DNA of 64,000 nt from assembly GCA_009777335.1 (NCBI GenBank), contig WRMC01000006.1:1-64000 (forward strand), written 5' to 3'. The position numbers and the translations under genes were made by a program. The notes beneath the pieces are model-generated. The model saw only the letters and a program-made list of their open reading frames with translations, was not told the DNA's origin and did not search any database. Positions 52,597 to 61,743 of this stretch are shown here, piece by piece. This DNA is from Treponema sp. (lineage in GTDB: Bacteria; Spirochaetota; Spirochaetia; Treponematales; Breznakiellaceae). How positions within the stretch are numbered: position 1 is the first letter of the stretch; each line of letters opens with the position of its first letter.

Positions 52597-53048
52597 GGCA
52601 GGGCCCCCGGTTTTCCTGCCCCCAGGCTCAAGCGGATTCCGTCCAGGACGCCGTTTACAAAACGGTATGAGTCGTCGGTGCCGTATTCCTTGGAAATGTT
52701 TATGGCCTCATCGATAACTATGCCGGGGGGCATGTCCTTCTGGTACATGAGGGTATAGGCGCTCATTCTAAGGACCGCCAGGTCAACCCGATTAAGCCGG
52801 CTTAGCTCCCAGTTATCCAGATGGGCCTGGATCATCTTATCTATGTCTTTTATGTTCTCTAAGGTTCCCGATACCAAGAGCCGGGAGAAGGCAGCCATTT
52901 CTTCATCCAGGGACTTGCCCTCTTCCAGGGCCCAGGAAAAATCGAGAAGCTCTTCACCCAGGCTGGGTTTTTTGGACCCCCCATGCTGGGCATCCCAGGA
53001 ATAGAGGGCCTGGAAGGCTAGGATTCTGCCCTTTCTCCTGGATGCCAC
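52593..53048 (-). CDS. nusB: Transcription antitermination factor NusB
   Basis: The 151-residue all-helical RNA-binding factor is for rRNA antitermination with NusE (S10). It opens with the Arg-rich RRKGRILAFQALYSWD and has LDNWELSRLNRVDLAVLRMSAYTLMY and PPGIVIDEAINISKEYGTDDSYRFVNGVLD, all family hallmarks. It lies 18 bases downstream of the PPIase gene and overlaps the TPR-like gene by 4 bases. Confidence 0.94.
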   Translation of the reverse strand: MASRRKGRILAFQALYSWDAQHGGSKKPSLGEELLDFSWALEEGKSLDEEMAAFSRLLVSGTLENIKDIDKMIQAHLDNWELSRLNRVDLAVLRMSAYTLMYQKDMPPGIVIDEAINISKEYGTDDSYRFVNGVLDGIRLSLGAGKPGALP

Positions 53049-53066
53049 GATGCTCCCCCTGGGGCC

Positions 53067-54110
53067 CTACCAGTTAAGGTTGGCTTCGTTGATCTGGAAG
53101 GGGTTCCCCGAACGTAGCTCTGTTATGAGCTCCGTTGAAGCTCGCTGTATGGCCTGCTGCTGACGATCACTGCCTATGAGATTATAAATATATTGCCGTA
53201 CCGTGGTGGGATCCCCCGGCTGTATGACATCGTCGATCCCCAGGTTTCTAAAGGGGAATATGTCGGTCACCATGAGGATCTGGAACCCTATGATTCCTTC
53301 GATGATCCGGGACACCTCCCCATGCCTGAGGCTAAAGAGGACGTTCATAAAGTCGGCCCCCACGGCGGACTGGGTTTCCGGGGACCGGGTTAAGAAGCCC
53401 GCATCCCCCGCCACAAAGCCCGAATTGGGTGCCTCGCTTCGCAGGACCACCTCGTCGAACTTTACCGGGTCCCGGCCTATTTCCTGACTCAGACTATTGG
53501 CCAGGGTCTGGGCCTGGGTCCGGCTGGCGGCGGTGCTCCCATAGGGGACCTGGATCATTTTAAAGCGGACCATGTCGGGGCGGACAAAGCTGGGGCGGTT
53601 TAGCTCATAGAAGGAACTAATTTCTTCATCCGTAGGCAGGGGGAAATTCCGAATGATGTCCCCCTTGCGTTCCATGAGATAGGTTTCGATTATCCCCTGG
53701 CGCCGTATATGTTCCCGGTAGTCCGCCTCACTCATGCCGAATTCATTCCAGATGGCCTGGGTAAATTCTGCATCCGTGGGCAGGCGGCCCAGGTTTTGGG
53801 TCAGAAGGCCCCTAAGCTGCTCCATGTGATCGTTTAGTTCCCGGGCGGTAATGGAAACCCTGTCCCGTTCGGCCGCCTGTAAGACCAGCCGCTCGTTGAT
53901 CATGATCTCGAGGACCTGGCGTCTCTCTTCCATGGAAAGGGCTCTGCCGTTCTGAACCTCAATCCTCTCCACTTCGATCCTGAGCTGGGCCACCGTGATA
54001 GGTTCGCTGCGGGTTAATGATACGATAGCCACGGGCTGAAGGTTCATTTGAGCCAGAGCTCCGGCGGCGCTTAGGGTGAATACTGCAAAGATCGTGAATA
54101 GTCTTCTCAT
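53067..54110 (-). CDS. SurA-type periplasmic peptidyl-prolyl isomerase/chaperone
   Basis: The 347-residue exported protein has a signal peptide (1-20), then a SurA-like N-terminal chaperone domain (about 35-160, including EERRQVLEIMINERLVLQAAERD) and a parvulin-like domain (about 180-300: VRFKMIQVPYG, FVAGDAGFLTR, LRHGEVSRIIEGIIGFQILMVTD). It should assist outer-membrane protein folding. It has its own promoter with an extended -10 TGCTATAGT (54140-54132). I recall the same place in T. pallidum being held by a protein once called Tpn39b. Confidence 0.85.
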   Translation of the reverse strand: MRRLFTIFAVFTLSAAGALAQMNLQPVAIVSLTRSEPITVAQLRIEVERIEVQNGRALSMEERRQVLEIMINERLVLQAAERDRVSITARELNDHMEQLRGLLTQNLGRLPTDAEFTQAIWNEFGMSEADYREHIRRQGIIETYLMERKGDIIRNFPLPTDEEISSFYELNRPSFVRPDMVRFKMIQVPYGSTAASRTQAQTLANSLSQEIGRDPVKFDEVVLRSEAPNSGFVAGDAGFLTRSPETQSAVGADFMNVLFSLRHGEVSRIIEGIIGFQILMVTDIFPFRNLGIDDVIQPGDPTTVRQYIYNLIGSDRQQQAIQRASTELITELRSGNPFQINEANLNW

Positions 54111-54131
54111 GATTATCCTTCTTGGTTCCCC

Positions 54132-54140
54132 ACTATAGCA
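54132..54140 (-). promoter_or_regulatory. Extended -10 of the PPIase gene
   Basis: TGCTATAGT on the minus strand is a TG-n-TATAGT extended -10, 22 bases before the ATG at 54110. An AAGGAT ribosome site lies between. Confidence 0.45.
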
Positions 54141-54189
54141 TAGAGAGTTATTTAATACTATTGGAAAAACACCTTAGAGTGCAAAGCGG

Positions 54190-56016
54190 TTACTGACTTA
54201 ATAGCACCGCTCGTATGCGGCGGACTCCGGCGGAGGAGCTCTGTTCCTTTTGGATGGAAAATTTTCCCAGGAGCCCGGTCCGCTCCACATGGGGCCCCCC
54301 GCAGAGCTCCAGAGAAACATTGCCCTCTTTGGCAATGCGGTCCTTCCCGGGCCCCACGGCATAGACCTTCACCTGGTCTTCGTACTTCTCCCCAAAGAGG
54401 GCCAGGGCTCCCAGGGCCTGGGCGGTCTCCCTGTCCATGACCTCCATGGTTACCGGCAGGTCCAGGCCTATCTGTTCATTCACCAGATCCTCCACGGCTT
54501 TAATTTCTTCCTTGGTCATGGCCTCCCCATGGGAAAAGTCAAAGCGGAGCCGCTCGGCGGTGATGTTGGAACCCTTCTGGGCCGCATGATCCCCCAGGAC
54601 CTTACGCAGGGCCGCATGGAGGAGGTGAGTGGCGGTGTGGTACTTGGTAACCATCTCGCTGTTGTCCTGGAGCCCCCCCTTAAAGGCTTCGCCCCCGGCC
54701 CGGGAGAGTTCCTGGTGCTTCTTAAAGGCCTCCTCAAACTCCTCCCGGTTTACTTTTAAGCCATGTTCCGCCGCCAGTTCTTCGGTTAGTTCCACCGGGA
54801 ATCCGTAGGTATCGTAGAGCTTAAAGGCCAGCCGGCCGCTCATGATCCTATTGGGGTTTTTTAATACATTGGGAAGGAGCTTCTCGAACTCCTGCTCCCC
54901 CTTTTGTAGGGTTTCGAGGAACTTTTTTTCTTCCCGGGCCAGCTCTTCGGCTATACGATTCCGGTTCTCCGAAAGCTCCGGGTAGACATGACTTAGCACC
55001 TCAATGACCGCCTCTGAGATGGGCTCCATAAGGGAGGAGCTATGATCGGGTGAAAGCTTCCGGCTGTGCCGTATGGCCCGGCGTATGAGCCGCCGCAGCA
55101 CATAACCTGCCCCCAGGTTGGAGGGGCTGACCCCCCTGGGGTCCCCCAGGATCATCACCGCCGAGCGGACATGATCGCAGAGGATCCTTTGGGATTTATC
55201 TTTTTCGCTTTCGCTTCCATATACATAGCCCGTGGCCTTTTCTGCCGCCAACATGATGGGTTTAAAGATCTCCGTCTCATAGACCGAATTATATCCGTTA
55301 AGCACCGTAATGGTCCGTTCTATGCCCATGCCGGTGTCTACGCATTTACGTTCCAGCGGTTCATACTTCCCCTGGGCATTTTTGTTGTACATCATAAAGA
55401 CGTCGTTCCAGATCTCGAGCCACTTGCCGCAGGGGCATCCGGGGCCGCAGTCGGGGCCGCATGCTTCCTGCCCCATGTCAAAGAACATCTCCGTATCGGG
55501 ACCGCAGGGGCCGGTGTTTCCTGCGGGGCCCCACCAGTTATCTTTTTTTGGCAGAAAGCGGATGCGTTCCTCGGGAATACCCAAGCTTCGCCAGACCTGG
55601 GCAGACTCTTCGTCCCGGGGGGCATCCTGGTCCCCCTCAAAGACCGTAACCCCCAGTTTTTCTATAGGGATCCCCAGCCACTCAGGGCTGGTGAGGAACT
55701 CAAAGCTCATCTTAATGGCCTCTTCTTTAAAGTAATCCCCCAGGGACCAGTTGCCGAGCATCTCAAAAAAGGTAAGGTGACTGGGGTCCCCCACCTCTTC
55801 TATGTCTCCGGTGCGTATGCATTTTTGGTAGTTCGTAAGCCGTTTTCCCCCGGGGTGTTCTTCCCCCAAAAGGTAGGGGACCAAAGGATGCATCCCCGCG
55901 GTGGTAAAGAGCACCGTAGGGTCATTTTCGGGGATCAGGGATTTACCCTGGATATGGGTATGCCCCTGGGAGCTAAAATAGGCGATATATTTGCTTCGCA
56001 GTTCATCGTAGGTCAT
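54190..56016 (-). CDS. alaS: Alanyl-tRNA synthetase, short form
   Basis: The 608-residue class II enzyme charges tRNA-Ala. The aminoacylation domain has motif 1 around YFSSQGHTHIQGKSLIP, motif 2 FTTAGMHPLVPYLLG, TFFEMLGNWSLGDYF, and a Cys-rich insertion (CGPDCGPGCPCG). The editing domain has HTATHLLHAAL and ELCGGPHVERTG. It ends right after editing, without the C-terminal DHHA1/C-Ala domain of the 876-residue E. coli enzyme. The size agrees with the short AlaRS I recall from Treponema, so it is not a truncation by mutation. Confidence 0.94.
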   Translation of the reverse strand: MTYDELRSKYIAYFSSQGHTHIQGKSLIPENDPTVLFTTAGMHPLVPYLLGEEHPGGKRLTNYQKCIRTGDIEEVGDPSHLTFFEMLGNWSLGDYFKEEAIKMSFEFLTSPEWLGIPIEKLGVTVFEGDQDAPRDEESAQVWRSLGIPEERIRFLPKKDNWWGPAGNTGPCGPDTEMFFDMGQEACGPDCGPGCPCGKWLEIWNDVFMMYNKNAQGKYEPLERKCVDTGMGIERTITVLNGYNSVYETEIFKPIMLAAEKATGYVYGSESEKDKSQRILCDHVRSAVMILGDPRGVSPSNLGAGYVLRRLIRRAIRHSRKLSPDHSSSLMEPISEAVIEVLSHVYPELSENRNRIAEELAREEKKFLETLQKGEQEFEKLLPNVLKNPNRIMSGRLAFKLYDTYGFPVELTEELAAEHGLKVNREEFEEAFKKHQELSRAGGEAFKGGLQDNSEMVTKYHTATHLLHAALRKVLGDHAAQKGSNITAERLRFDFSHGEAMTKEEIKAVEDLVNEQIGLDLPVTMEVMDRETAQALGALALFGEKYEDQVKVYAVGPGKDRIAKEGNVSLELCGGPHVERTGLLGKFSIQKEQSSSAGVRRIRAVLLSQ

Positions 56017-56056
56017 GAACCAGAGGGTAACAAATTTTTACTGAAGTAGCAATGAT

Positions 56057-58207
56057 TTATTCATGCCGGGGTACTTCGTCGTAGCGGCCCAGGTTGTTCC
56101 AGTAGGTGATGCCCCCATTCCCGGCCCCCCGGGTCCCCTCCAGTTGCCGGCGGACATACTCGGGGCCGTAGAACTCCCGGTCGTAGGACACGTTCAAGAA
56201 AAAGGACTGGGCCCAGGGCCTAACCGTCACGGTGCCCCGGCTGATGATCCAGGTCCGCCTGGTTCCCTGGTAATAGATCCTCTGGGGCCTGAGCTCCGGG
56301 GGCACCTGGGCCAGAAAACCCTGCTCAAAGTGGCTGGGGTAGTACATGGGACAGATCACATCCACCCAGGGGGCCAGAAGTTCCACCTCCTGGCCCGTCC
56401 TGGCTCCAGTGCGGTACCAGCCATTGGCGCCATATATATCGATGGAGATGGGCACATTGATCCGGCCCCGGGCATGGCGAAGGAAGGACAGGATGGCCCC
56501 GTCCATGTCCATCCCCGGATCCCTCCAGCGGTACTGGGCATCGGAGAGGTTTATCCCGTCGGTGGGAAAGCGGATATAATCAAACTGGATCTCGTCGAAG
56601 CCCCGGCGGGCCAGCTCCTCCGCCACCGAGACATTGTAGTCCCAGATCAGTTCCGAATAGGGGTCCACCCAGGTCTCGTCGTACCAGGTTCGCAGTATAT
56701 GGTAGTCCGGATCATTGGTACTCAAGATTGCGGTGCTTAAGGCGGGGCTGCGTTCGGGGGCTTCCTCGCTGCTTCTAAACCGCACATCGTAGTAGCCCCG
56801 CCAGGGCCTGTTGCCCGGACCGTCCCAGACCGCATAGGCATTGTTCGATCGCAGGGCCGCCTCGGGATCCTTAAAGACCACGATCCGGGCCACCGTATAG
56901 ATCCCCCGGTCCTTCATGGCCGAAAGAAAGGCCTCCAGATCTATGGGATTAAAAACCCGCCCGAATTCGGTCAGGGCCGGGTTTTGGGGCACAAAGCGGA
57001 GCCTCCCGTAATCGTCCTTCATGTCGATGACCACCATGTTCAGGTCCCGGTCATCGATCAGGGTGAGGTAGGGCCGAAGGCTCCCCGGATCGGCGGCATG
57101 GTTTACCGGCAGGTAGATCCCCTCCCGGCCCGCCGCCTCCCGGGCCAGGGGGCTCAGCCTTCCCAGGGGGTCTTCATCCAAGAGCCAGAGTTCCGAGAAG
57201 ATCGAGGGCCTCCCCTGGGAATCCCAGAGGATGGCCGTATTGGCCTGGGTCCCCGGGGGGAGACTTCGAATCCGGTTTTCCAGATCCCTTTGGGGGATCG
57301 CCGCAGGGTTGGTCCTTCCCCCCAGAATGTCCAGGCCAAAAATTCCCCGGTCTTCTACAAACTGAAGGCTCCCCTCCAGGGCATGGAGGGATTCAACCAC
57401 CCCCAGGCCGCTTCCCCCGGACCAGAGGGGGATCCAGGTCTCGGAGGCCCAGTCCAGCCTGTAGATCCGGCGGCGGAAGCTCTGGGCCGCATAGACCTCC
57501 ATGCCACCCCCGGAGGGAACCATAACAATAGAGGAAATTTCATCCGGGTTCGTGGTGGTTTCCAGCCGCTCAAGGCCCCCGTTCAGGCTGGTCCACCGGG
57601 CCCCGGGAATATTGGGAGTTATATAGAAGATTCCGTAGAGGTTGTGGGAGCAAAACACGGTGAGTTCCCCTTCAATATAACCCAGGGCCGCCCCCTTAAG
57701 GCCGCTGGTCCTGGGGTCCGGGTTCCCCAGATTCTGCCAGCTCCGCCCCCCATTCCTGCTCAGGTAGAGGGCGTCCTTAAAAACCACCGCCAGGTTGTCT
57801 CCATTGACCGGGTCGGCCGCCAGGTTCTTAATCTGTTGGATCTCCGGCTCCAGGCGGGTCTGTCCATCCTCGTAGACCTTGATCAGCTTCCGGGGGAGAG
57901 CGGTGTTCCGCTCCTCCCAGCTCAAAAGATCATGGGAGACAAAGACCCCCCGGTTCCCAAAGAGGATCCAGTCAGATCCCCCCTGGATGATCTTCTGGAC
58001 CCCCCCGGACCAGAGGGTATCGATCCGCCCCCCGGTTCGGCCAAAGAGCCCCTCATTGCTGCCCCAGACCAGGTCATAGGGAACCTGCCGGGAGACCTGG
58101 GCATTCAAGGTACAGGAGGGAAGGAGGAGGAAAAGGATAAAGAGGAAACCAAGAAGGAGGCAGCCCCTCGAGAGGGGGGTAGCTATATAAATTTTTGTTT
58201 TATACAT
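56057..58207 (-). CDS. Putative glycosidase lipoprotein (DUF4015-like)
   Basis: The 716-residue protein has an N-terminal hydrophobic segment and possible lipobox (LLPSC near residue 32). Residues 45-330 show repeats that look like a BNR/beta-propeller (NLAADPVNGDNLAVVFKDALYLSRNGGRSWQNLG). The C-terminal domain (about 370-716) has LTLIDDRDLNMVVIDMKDDYGRLRFVPQN and FDEIQFDYIRFPTDGINL, typical of the DUF4015 putative glycoside hydrolase family with conserved acidic residues. It is outside the inner membrane; the polysaccharide target is unknown. Confidence 0.8.
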   Translation of the reverse strand: MYKTKIYIATPLSRGCLLLGFLFILFLLLPSCTLNAQVSRQVPYDLVWGSNEGLFGRTGGRIDTLWSGGVQKIIQGGSDWILFGNRGVFVSHDLLSWEERNTALPRKLIKVYEDGQTRLEPEIQQIKNLAADPVNGDNLAVVFKDALYLSRNGGRSWQNLGNPDPRTSGLKGAALGYIEGELTVFCSHNLYGIFYITPNIPGARWTSLNGGLERLETTTNPDEISSIVMVPSGGGMEVYAAQSFRRRIYRLDWASETWIPLWSGGSGLGVVESLHALEGSLQFVEDRGIFGLDILGGRTNPAAIPQRDLENRIRSLPPGTQANTAILWDSQGRPSIFSELWLLDEDPLGRLSPLAREAAGREGIYLPVNHAADPGSLRPYLTLIDDRDLNMVVIDMKDDYGRLRFVPQNPALTEFGRVFNPIDLEAFLSAMKDRGIYTVARIVVFKDPEAALRSNNAYAVWDGPGNRPWRGYYDVRFRSSEEAPERSPALSTAILSTNDPDYHILRTWYDETWVDPYSELIWDYNVSVAEELARRGFDEIQFDYIRFPTDGINLSDAQYRWRDPGMDMDGAILSFLRHARGRINVPISIDIYGANGWYRTGARTGQEVELLAPWVDVICPMYYPSHFEQGFLAQVPPELRPQRIYYQGTRRTWIISRGTVTVRPWAQSFFLNVSYDREFYGPEYVRRQLEGTRGAGNGGITYWNNLGRYDEVPRHE

Positions 58208-58280
58208 ATAATGGTATCTGCTGTATCATAGCCAATACCTCCCTTTTTGGTAACCCGGCATGATCAGAGCAGGAGAGCTA

Positions 58281-59390
58281 ATGTCAGGACTCCCTCGTTC
58301 CAGTGTCACCAAAACCTTCGGCATCCTAACGGCTGGAGGGGACTGCCCCGGTCTTAATGCAGCCATCCGGGGGGTCTGCCGGGCCGCCACGGATCGCTAT
58401 GGCATGAAGATAATAGGCATTGCCGACGGTTTCCGGGGCCTTATCGATGGCTATACCCGGGAACTCAAGAGCGGAGATTTCTCGGGGATCCTTACCCTGG
58501 GGGGCACCATCCTCGGGGCCAGCAGGGAAAAACCCTTTAAGAAGGATCCGGTCCAGTCCAACAGCGAGGTTGAACAGGACAAGGTTTCTATTATTAAGGA
58601 AAAATATAAGAGTCTGGGTCTGGACTGCCTGGTGATCCTGGGGGGTAACGGAACCCATACCACCGGATACCGCCTTACCTGGGAGGGCCTTAACATCATA
58701 GGCCTCCCCAAGACCATAGACAACGATATTGTGGGGACCGACCGGACCTTTGGCTTCGACTCGGCCCTGGCCATAGGGACCGAAGCCATAGACCGGCTCC
58801 ACACCACCGCCCAGAGTCATAGCCGGGTCATGGTGATAGAACTCATGGGGAACAAGGCGGGTCATCTGGCCCTCCACGCCGGGATAGCCGGGGGAGGGGA
58901 TGTGATCCTGATCCCCGAGATTCCCTACGACATTAAGGCCATAGGCCGGCACCTGGAAGAACGGACCCGGAGCGGGAAGAGCTTTTCCATCGTGGTGGTG
59001 GCCGAGGGGGCCCAGTCCATCGAAGAACACAAGATGGACAAGAAGGAGAGGAAGCAGTTCCGGGCCCTCACCGCGAACCCTTCCATCGCCTATAGGGTGG
59101 CCCGGGAAATTGAGGCCGAGACAGGGATGGAAACCAAGGCCACCGTCCTGGGCTATGTCCAGCGGGGGGGCATCCCCAGCGCCTCGGACCGGATCCTGGC
59201 CACCAGCCTGGGGACCGCCGCGGCGGAGCTTCTTGCCAAGGGCAGGTACGGCCGCATGGTCTCCCTCTCGGGGAACGAGATCATGTCGGTGGACTTAAGC
59301 ATCCCCGCCGACAAGGTAAAGCCCGTTACCCTGGATCATTATGTGATAGAAACTGCCCTCTCGGTGGGTACCTGTTTAGGCATAGACTGA
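58281..59390 (+). CDS. pfkA: 6-phosphofructokinase, GGNG variant
   Basis: The 369-residue PFK phosphorylates fructose 6-phosphate. Motifs are [13 protein letters not shown] near residue 20, GGNG at 121-124 (Asn in place of the Asp in GGDG), PKTIDND at 143-149, [24 protein letters not shown] and YVQRGG. The Asn is a feature I recall in one PFK subgroup in anaerobes. ATP versus PPi use cannot be told from sequence alone, since the GGNG and PKT residues do not match the standard ATP (GGDG/PGT) or PPi (GGDD/PKT) pairs. The ATG at 58281 follows AGGAG at 5 nt. Confidence 0.88.
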   Translation: MSGLPRSSVTKTFGILTAGGDCPGLNAAIRGVCRAATDRYGMKIIGIADGFRGLIDGYTRELKSGDFSGILTLGGTILGASREKPFKKDPVQSNSEVEQDKVSIIKEKYKSLGLDCLVILGGNGTHTTGYRLTWEGLNIIGLPKTIDNDIVGTDRTFGFDSALAIGTEAIDRLHTTAQSHSRVMVIELMGNKAGHLALHAGIAGGGDVILIPEIPYDIKAIGRHLEERTRSGKSFSIVVVAEGAQSIEEHKMDKKERKQFRALTANPSIAYRVAREIEAETGMETKATVLGYVQRGGIPSASDRILATSLGTAAAELLAKGRYGRMVSLSGNEIMSVDLSIPADKVKPVTLDHYVIETALSVGTCLGID

Positions 59391-59428
59391 AGTTTTTAAT
59401 AATACGAGCAAAATGGAGGCGATTAAAC

Positions 59429-60748
59429 ATGGCGGGAAGCAACGATTTTACGATTGAGTACCTGGGAAAGCGGAATGTCCAATCACCGATTATCATGTCA
59501 ACGATTAAGGGGGACCATGCGGCCAACTATGTGACCGACGATGAGTACATCCGCCTTGGCAGCGATGTCACCCCGGGCCCCCAGGCTCCCTTAAAGAAGA
59601 GCCAGGTTCTGGAAAAGGCGGGACCCCGGGAGATGATCTACTTTGCTCCCGCCAATGTCCACGCGGGCATCGTCACCTGCGGGGGTCTCTGTCCGGGGCT
59701 CAATGACGTGATCCGGGCCCTGGTCCGTAACCTCTGGTACCGCTACGGGGTCCGCCGGATTTCGGGGATCCAGTTTGGCTACCTGGGCTTCCTTCCGGAA
59801 CACCAGTACGGGGTAAAACCCCTAAGCCCCGAAAATGTGGACACCATCCACAAGCTGGGGGGAACCCTCCTGGGAAGCGCCCGGGGGGGCGGTCAGGAGA
59901 CCAGCAAGATTGTGGATACCTTGGAACAACTGAACATGAACATGCTTTTCACCATAGGGGGGGACGGGACCCAAAAGGGAGCCCTAGCGGTGGCAGAAGA
60001 AATTGAAAGGCGGAAGCTGAAGATCGCCGTGGTGGGGATCCCCAAGACGGTGGATAATGACTTCATCCTTATCCAGAAGTCCTTTGGCTTTGATACCGCC
60101 GTAGACAAGGCGGTGGAAACCATAGATGCGGCCCATACGGAGGCCATCTCGGCCATCAACGGCATAGGGCTGGTAAAACTCATGGGCCGGGAGGCGGGCT
60201 TTATCGCCGTCCATACCGCCCTGGCCAGCCATGATGTCAACTTCGTCCTCATCCCCGAGGTGCCCTTCGACCTGGATGGTCCCAACGGCTTTTTGACCCA
60301 CCTGGAACAGCGGATGGCCCGGCGGAACCATGCGGTCATCGTGGTAGCCGAAGGGGCCATGCAGGACCAGCTCCAGACCGAAAGGAAGCTGGACGCCGGG
60401 GGAAACCTCCGGCTGGCGGATGTGGGAACCTACCTAAGGGACCAGATCAACAAGTACTTTGCGGACAAGAAGATCGAGATCAACCTAAAGTACATCGATC
60501 CCAGTTACATCATCCGCTCGGCCCCCGCCAACCCTGCGGACTCCATCTACTGTGAGCGCCTGGGGAATGCGGCGGCCCATGCGGCCATGGCGGGGAAGAC
60601 CAAGTTAATCATAGGCCTGGTGAACAACGAATTTGCCCACCTGCCGATTAACACGGTGGTGGCCCAGCGCAACCTGGTGGACCCGGAAGGGAACCTCTGG
60701 CGGGATACCCTGGATGCCACCCTCCAGCCTACGCTCATGGTAAATTAA
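59429..60748 (+). CDS. 6-phosphofructokinase, GGDG/PKT type
   Basis: The 439-residue second PFK has an N-terminal extension of about 75 residues, then [19 protein letters not shown] at 177-180, PKTVDND at 205-211, and [23 protein letters not shown] fits ATP-PFK while PKT (Lys for Gly) is PPi-type, a mixed set seen in the long clade that includes spirochaete and trypanosomatid enzymes; ATP use is the likelier reading. It starts 38 bases after the first PFK with GGAGG, so the two are probably in one operon. Confidence 0.9.
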   Translation: MAGSNDFTIEYLGKRNVQSPIIMSTIKGDHAANYVTDDEYIRLGSDVTPGPQAPLKKSQVLEKAGPREMIYFAPANVHAGIVTCGGLCPGLNDVIRALVRNLWYRYGVRRISGIQFGYLGFLPEHQYGVKPLSPENVDTIHKLGGTLLGSARGGGQETSKIVDTLEQLNMNMLFTIGGDGTQKGALAVAEEIERRKLKIAVVGIPKTVDNDFILIQKSFGFDTAVDKAVETIDAAHTEAISAINGIGLVKLMGREAGFIAVHTALASHDVNFVLIPEVPFDLDGPNGFLTHLEQRMARRNHAVIVVAEGAMQDQLQTERKLDAGGNLRLADVGTYLRDQINKYFADKKIEINLKYIDPSYIIRSAPANPADSIYCERLGNAAAHAAMAGKTKLIIGLVNNEFAHLPINTVVAQRNLVDPEGNLWRDTLDATLQPTLMVN

Positions 60749-60826
60749 GCTTTCTTTTTCGAAGAAGCGCTGTTACTATGGTTACAGATAGGGACGAAAA
60801 AAAACGAACAAAATAAGGAGAAGAGA

Positions 60827-61705
60827 ATGAATTTTAAATCTGCAGTGGATACCTACAAGCTGTCCGATGGGACCGAAATACCCTGTATAGGTTTCGGCAC
60901 CTGGCAGACCCCCGACGGAGAGACCGCCGTTAATGCGGTCAAGGCCGCTCTGGAAGCGGGGTACCGGCACATAGATGCCGCAGCGGTCTACAACAACGAA
61001 ACCAGCGTGGGCAAGGCCATCCGGGAAAGCGGCATCCCCCGGAAGGACATTTTTGTGACCAGCAAACTGGCCAACTCCCGGCGGGGTTACGATTCCACCG
61101 TCGAGGGCCTCAACAAGACCCTCAGCGACATGGGCCTCGATTACCTGGACCTCTACCTCATCCATTGGCCCAACCCGAAAAACTTCCGGGATAACTGGCA
61201 GCACAATAACAGTGAGTCCTGGAGGGCCATGGAAGATCTCGTCAAGGCCGGAAAAATCAAGGCCCTGGGGGTAAGCAACTTCCACGAACACCACCTGGAT
61301 GCCCTGATCAAAAACGCCACGATTAAACCCACGGTTAACCAGATCCGCCTCTGCCCCGGTGATACCAAGGATGCCATCGTTAAGGCCTCCCGGGACAGGG
61401 ACATCCTTCTTGAAGCCTACAGCCCCTTTGGAGGAACCGTGGGCGGCATGGGGTCCAACAGCATCCTTAAGGCCCCCCTGCTCTTGGAGTTGGAGAAGAA
61501 GTACTCCAAGTCGTCGGCCCAGATCTCCTTGCGCTGGAGTCTGCAGATGGGCTTCCTGCCCCTGCCCAAGTCGGTGACCCCCGCCAACATCGTGTCCAAT
61601 CTGAGTGTCTTCGATTTTGAACTCGCCGAGGAGGACGTAAAGGCCCTGAGTAAGCTGGAAGGCTACCCGGATCCCTTCGCCCACCCCGACGAAGCCCCCT
61701 TCTAA
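60827..61705 (+). CDS. Aldo/keto reductase
   Basis: The 292-residue soluble NAD(P)H-dependent oxidoreductase has the (beta/alpha)8 barrel and AKR motifs: GFGTWQTPDGE, HIDAAAVYNNETSVGKAI (Asp and Tyr), and DLYLIHWP (catalytic His). Near the C-terminus LPLPKSVTPANIVSNLSVFDFELAEED fits the NADPH-binding segment. An AAGGAG site precedes the ATG and a terminator follows at 61714-61743. The substrate is probably a sugar or small aldehyde; it follows the PFK genes by 78 bases. Confidence 0.93.
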   Translation: MNFKSAVDTYKLSDGTEIPCIGFGTWQTPDGETAVNAVKAALEAGYRHIDAAAVYNNETSVGKAIRESGIPRKDIFVTSKLANSRRGYDSTVEGLNKTLSDMGLDYLDLYLIHWPNPKNFRDNWQHNNSESWRAMEDLVKAGKIKALGVSNFHEHHLDALIKNATIKPTVNQIRLCPGDTKDAIVKASRDRDILLEAYSPFGGTVGGMGSNSILKAPLLLELEKKYSKSSAQISLRWSLQMGFLPLPKSVTPANIVSNLSVFDFELAEEDVKALSKLEGYPDPFAHPDEAPF

Positions 61706-61713
61706 GTAAATAG

Positions 61714-61743
61714 GCCCGGGGCTTTAGGCTCCGGGCTTTTTTT
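61714..61743 (+). terminator. Intrinsic terminator after aldo/keto reductase
   Basis: A 9-bp stem GCCCGGGGC/GGCTCCGGGC-type (61714-61722 with 61728-61736, one G-U pair) with loop TTTAG and seven T residues (61737-61743). It directly abuts the stop of the convergent DUF2961 gene. Confidence 0.88.

Noticed and set aside
54190..56016. alaS as a truncated pseudogene
   Set aside because: The missing C-terminal domain is normal for the short AlaRS in Treponema as far as I recall, and all catalytic and editing motifs are intact.
55066..56049. 327-codon plus-strand frame opposite alaS
   Set aside because: It lies entirely within alaS, whose motifs are intact; long antisense frames are expected at this GC content.
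56984..58231. 415-codon plus-strand frame opposite the glycosidase-like gene
   Set aside because: Pro/Gly-rich with no signals or domains; the minus-strand gene has a signal peptide and family motifs.
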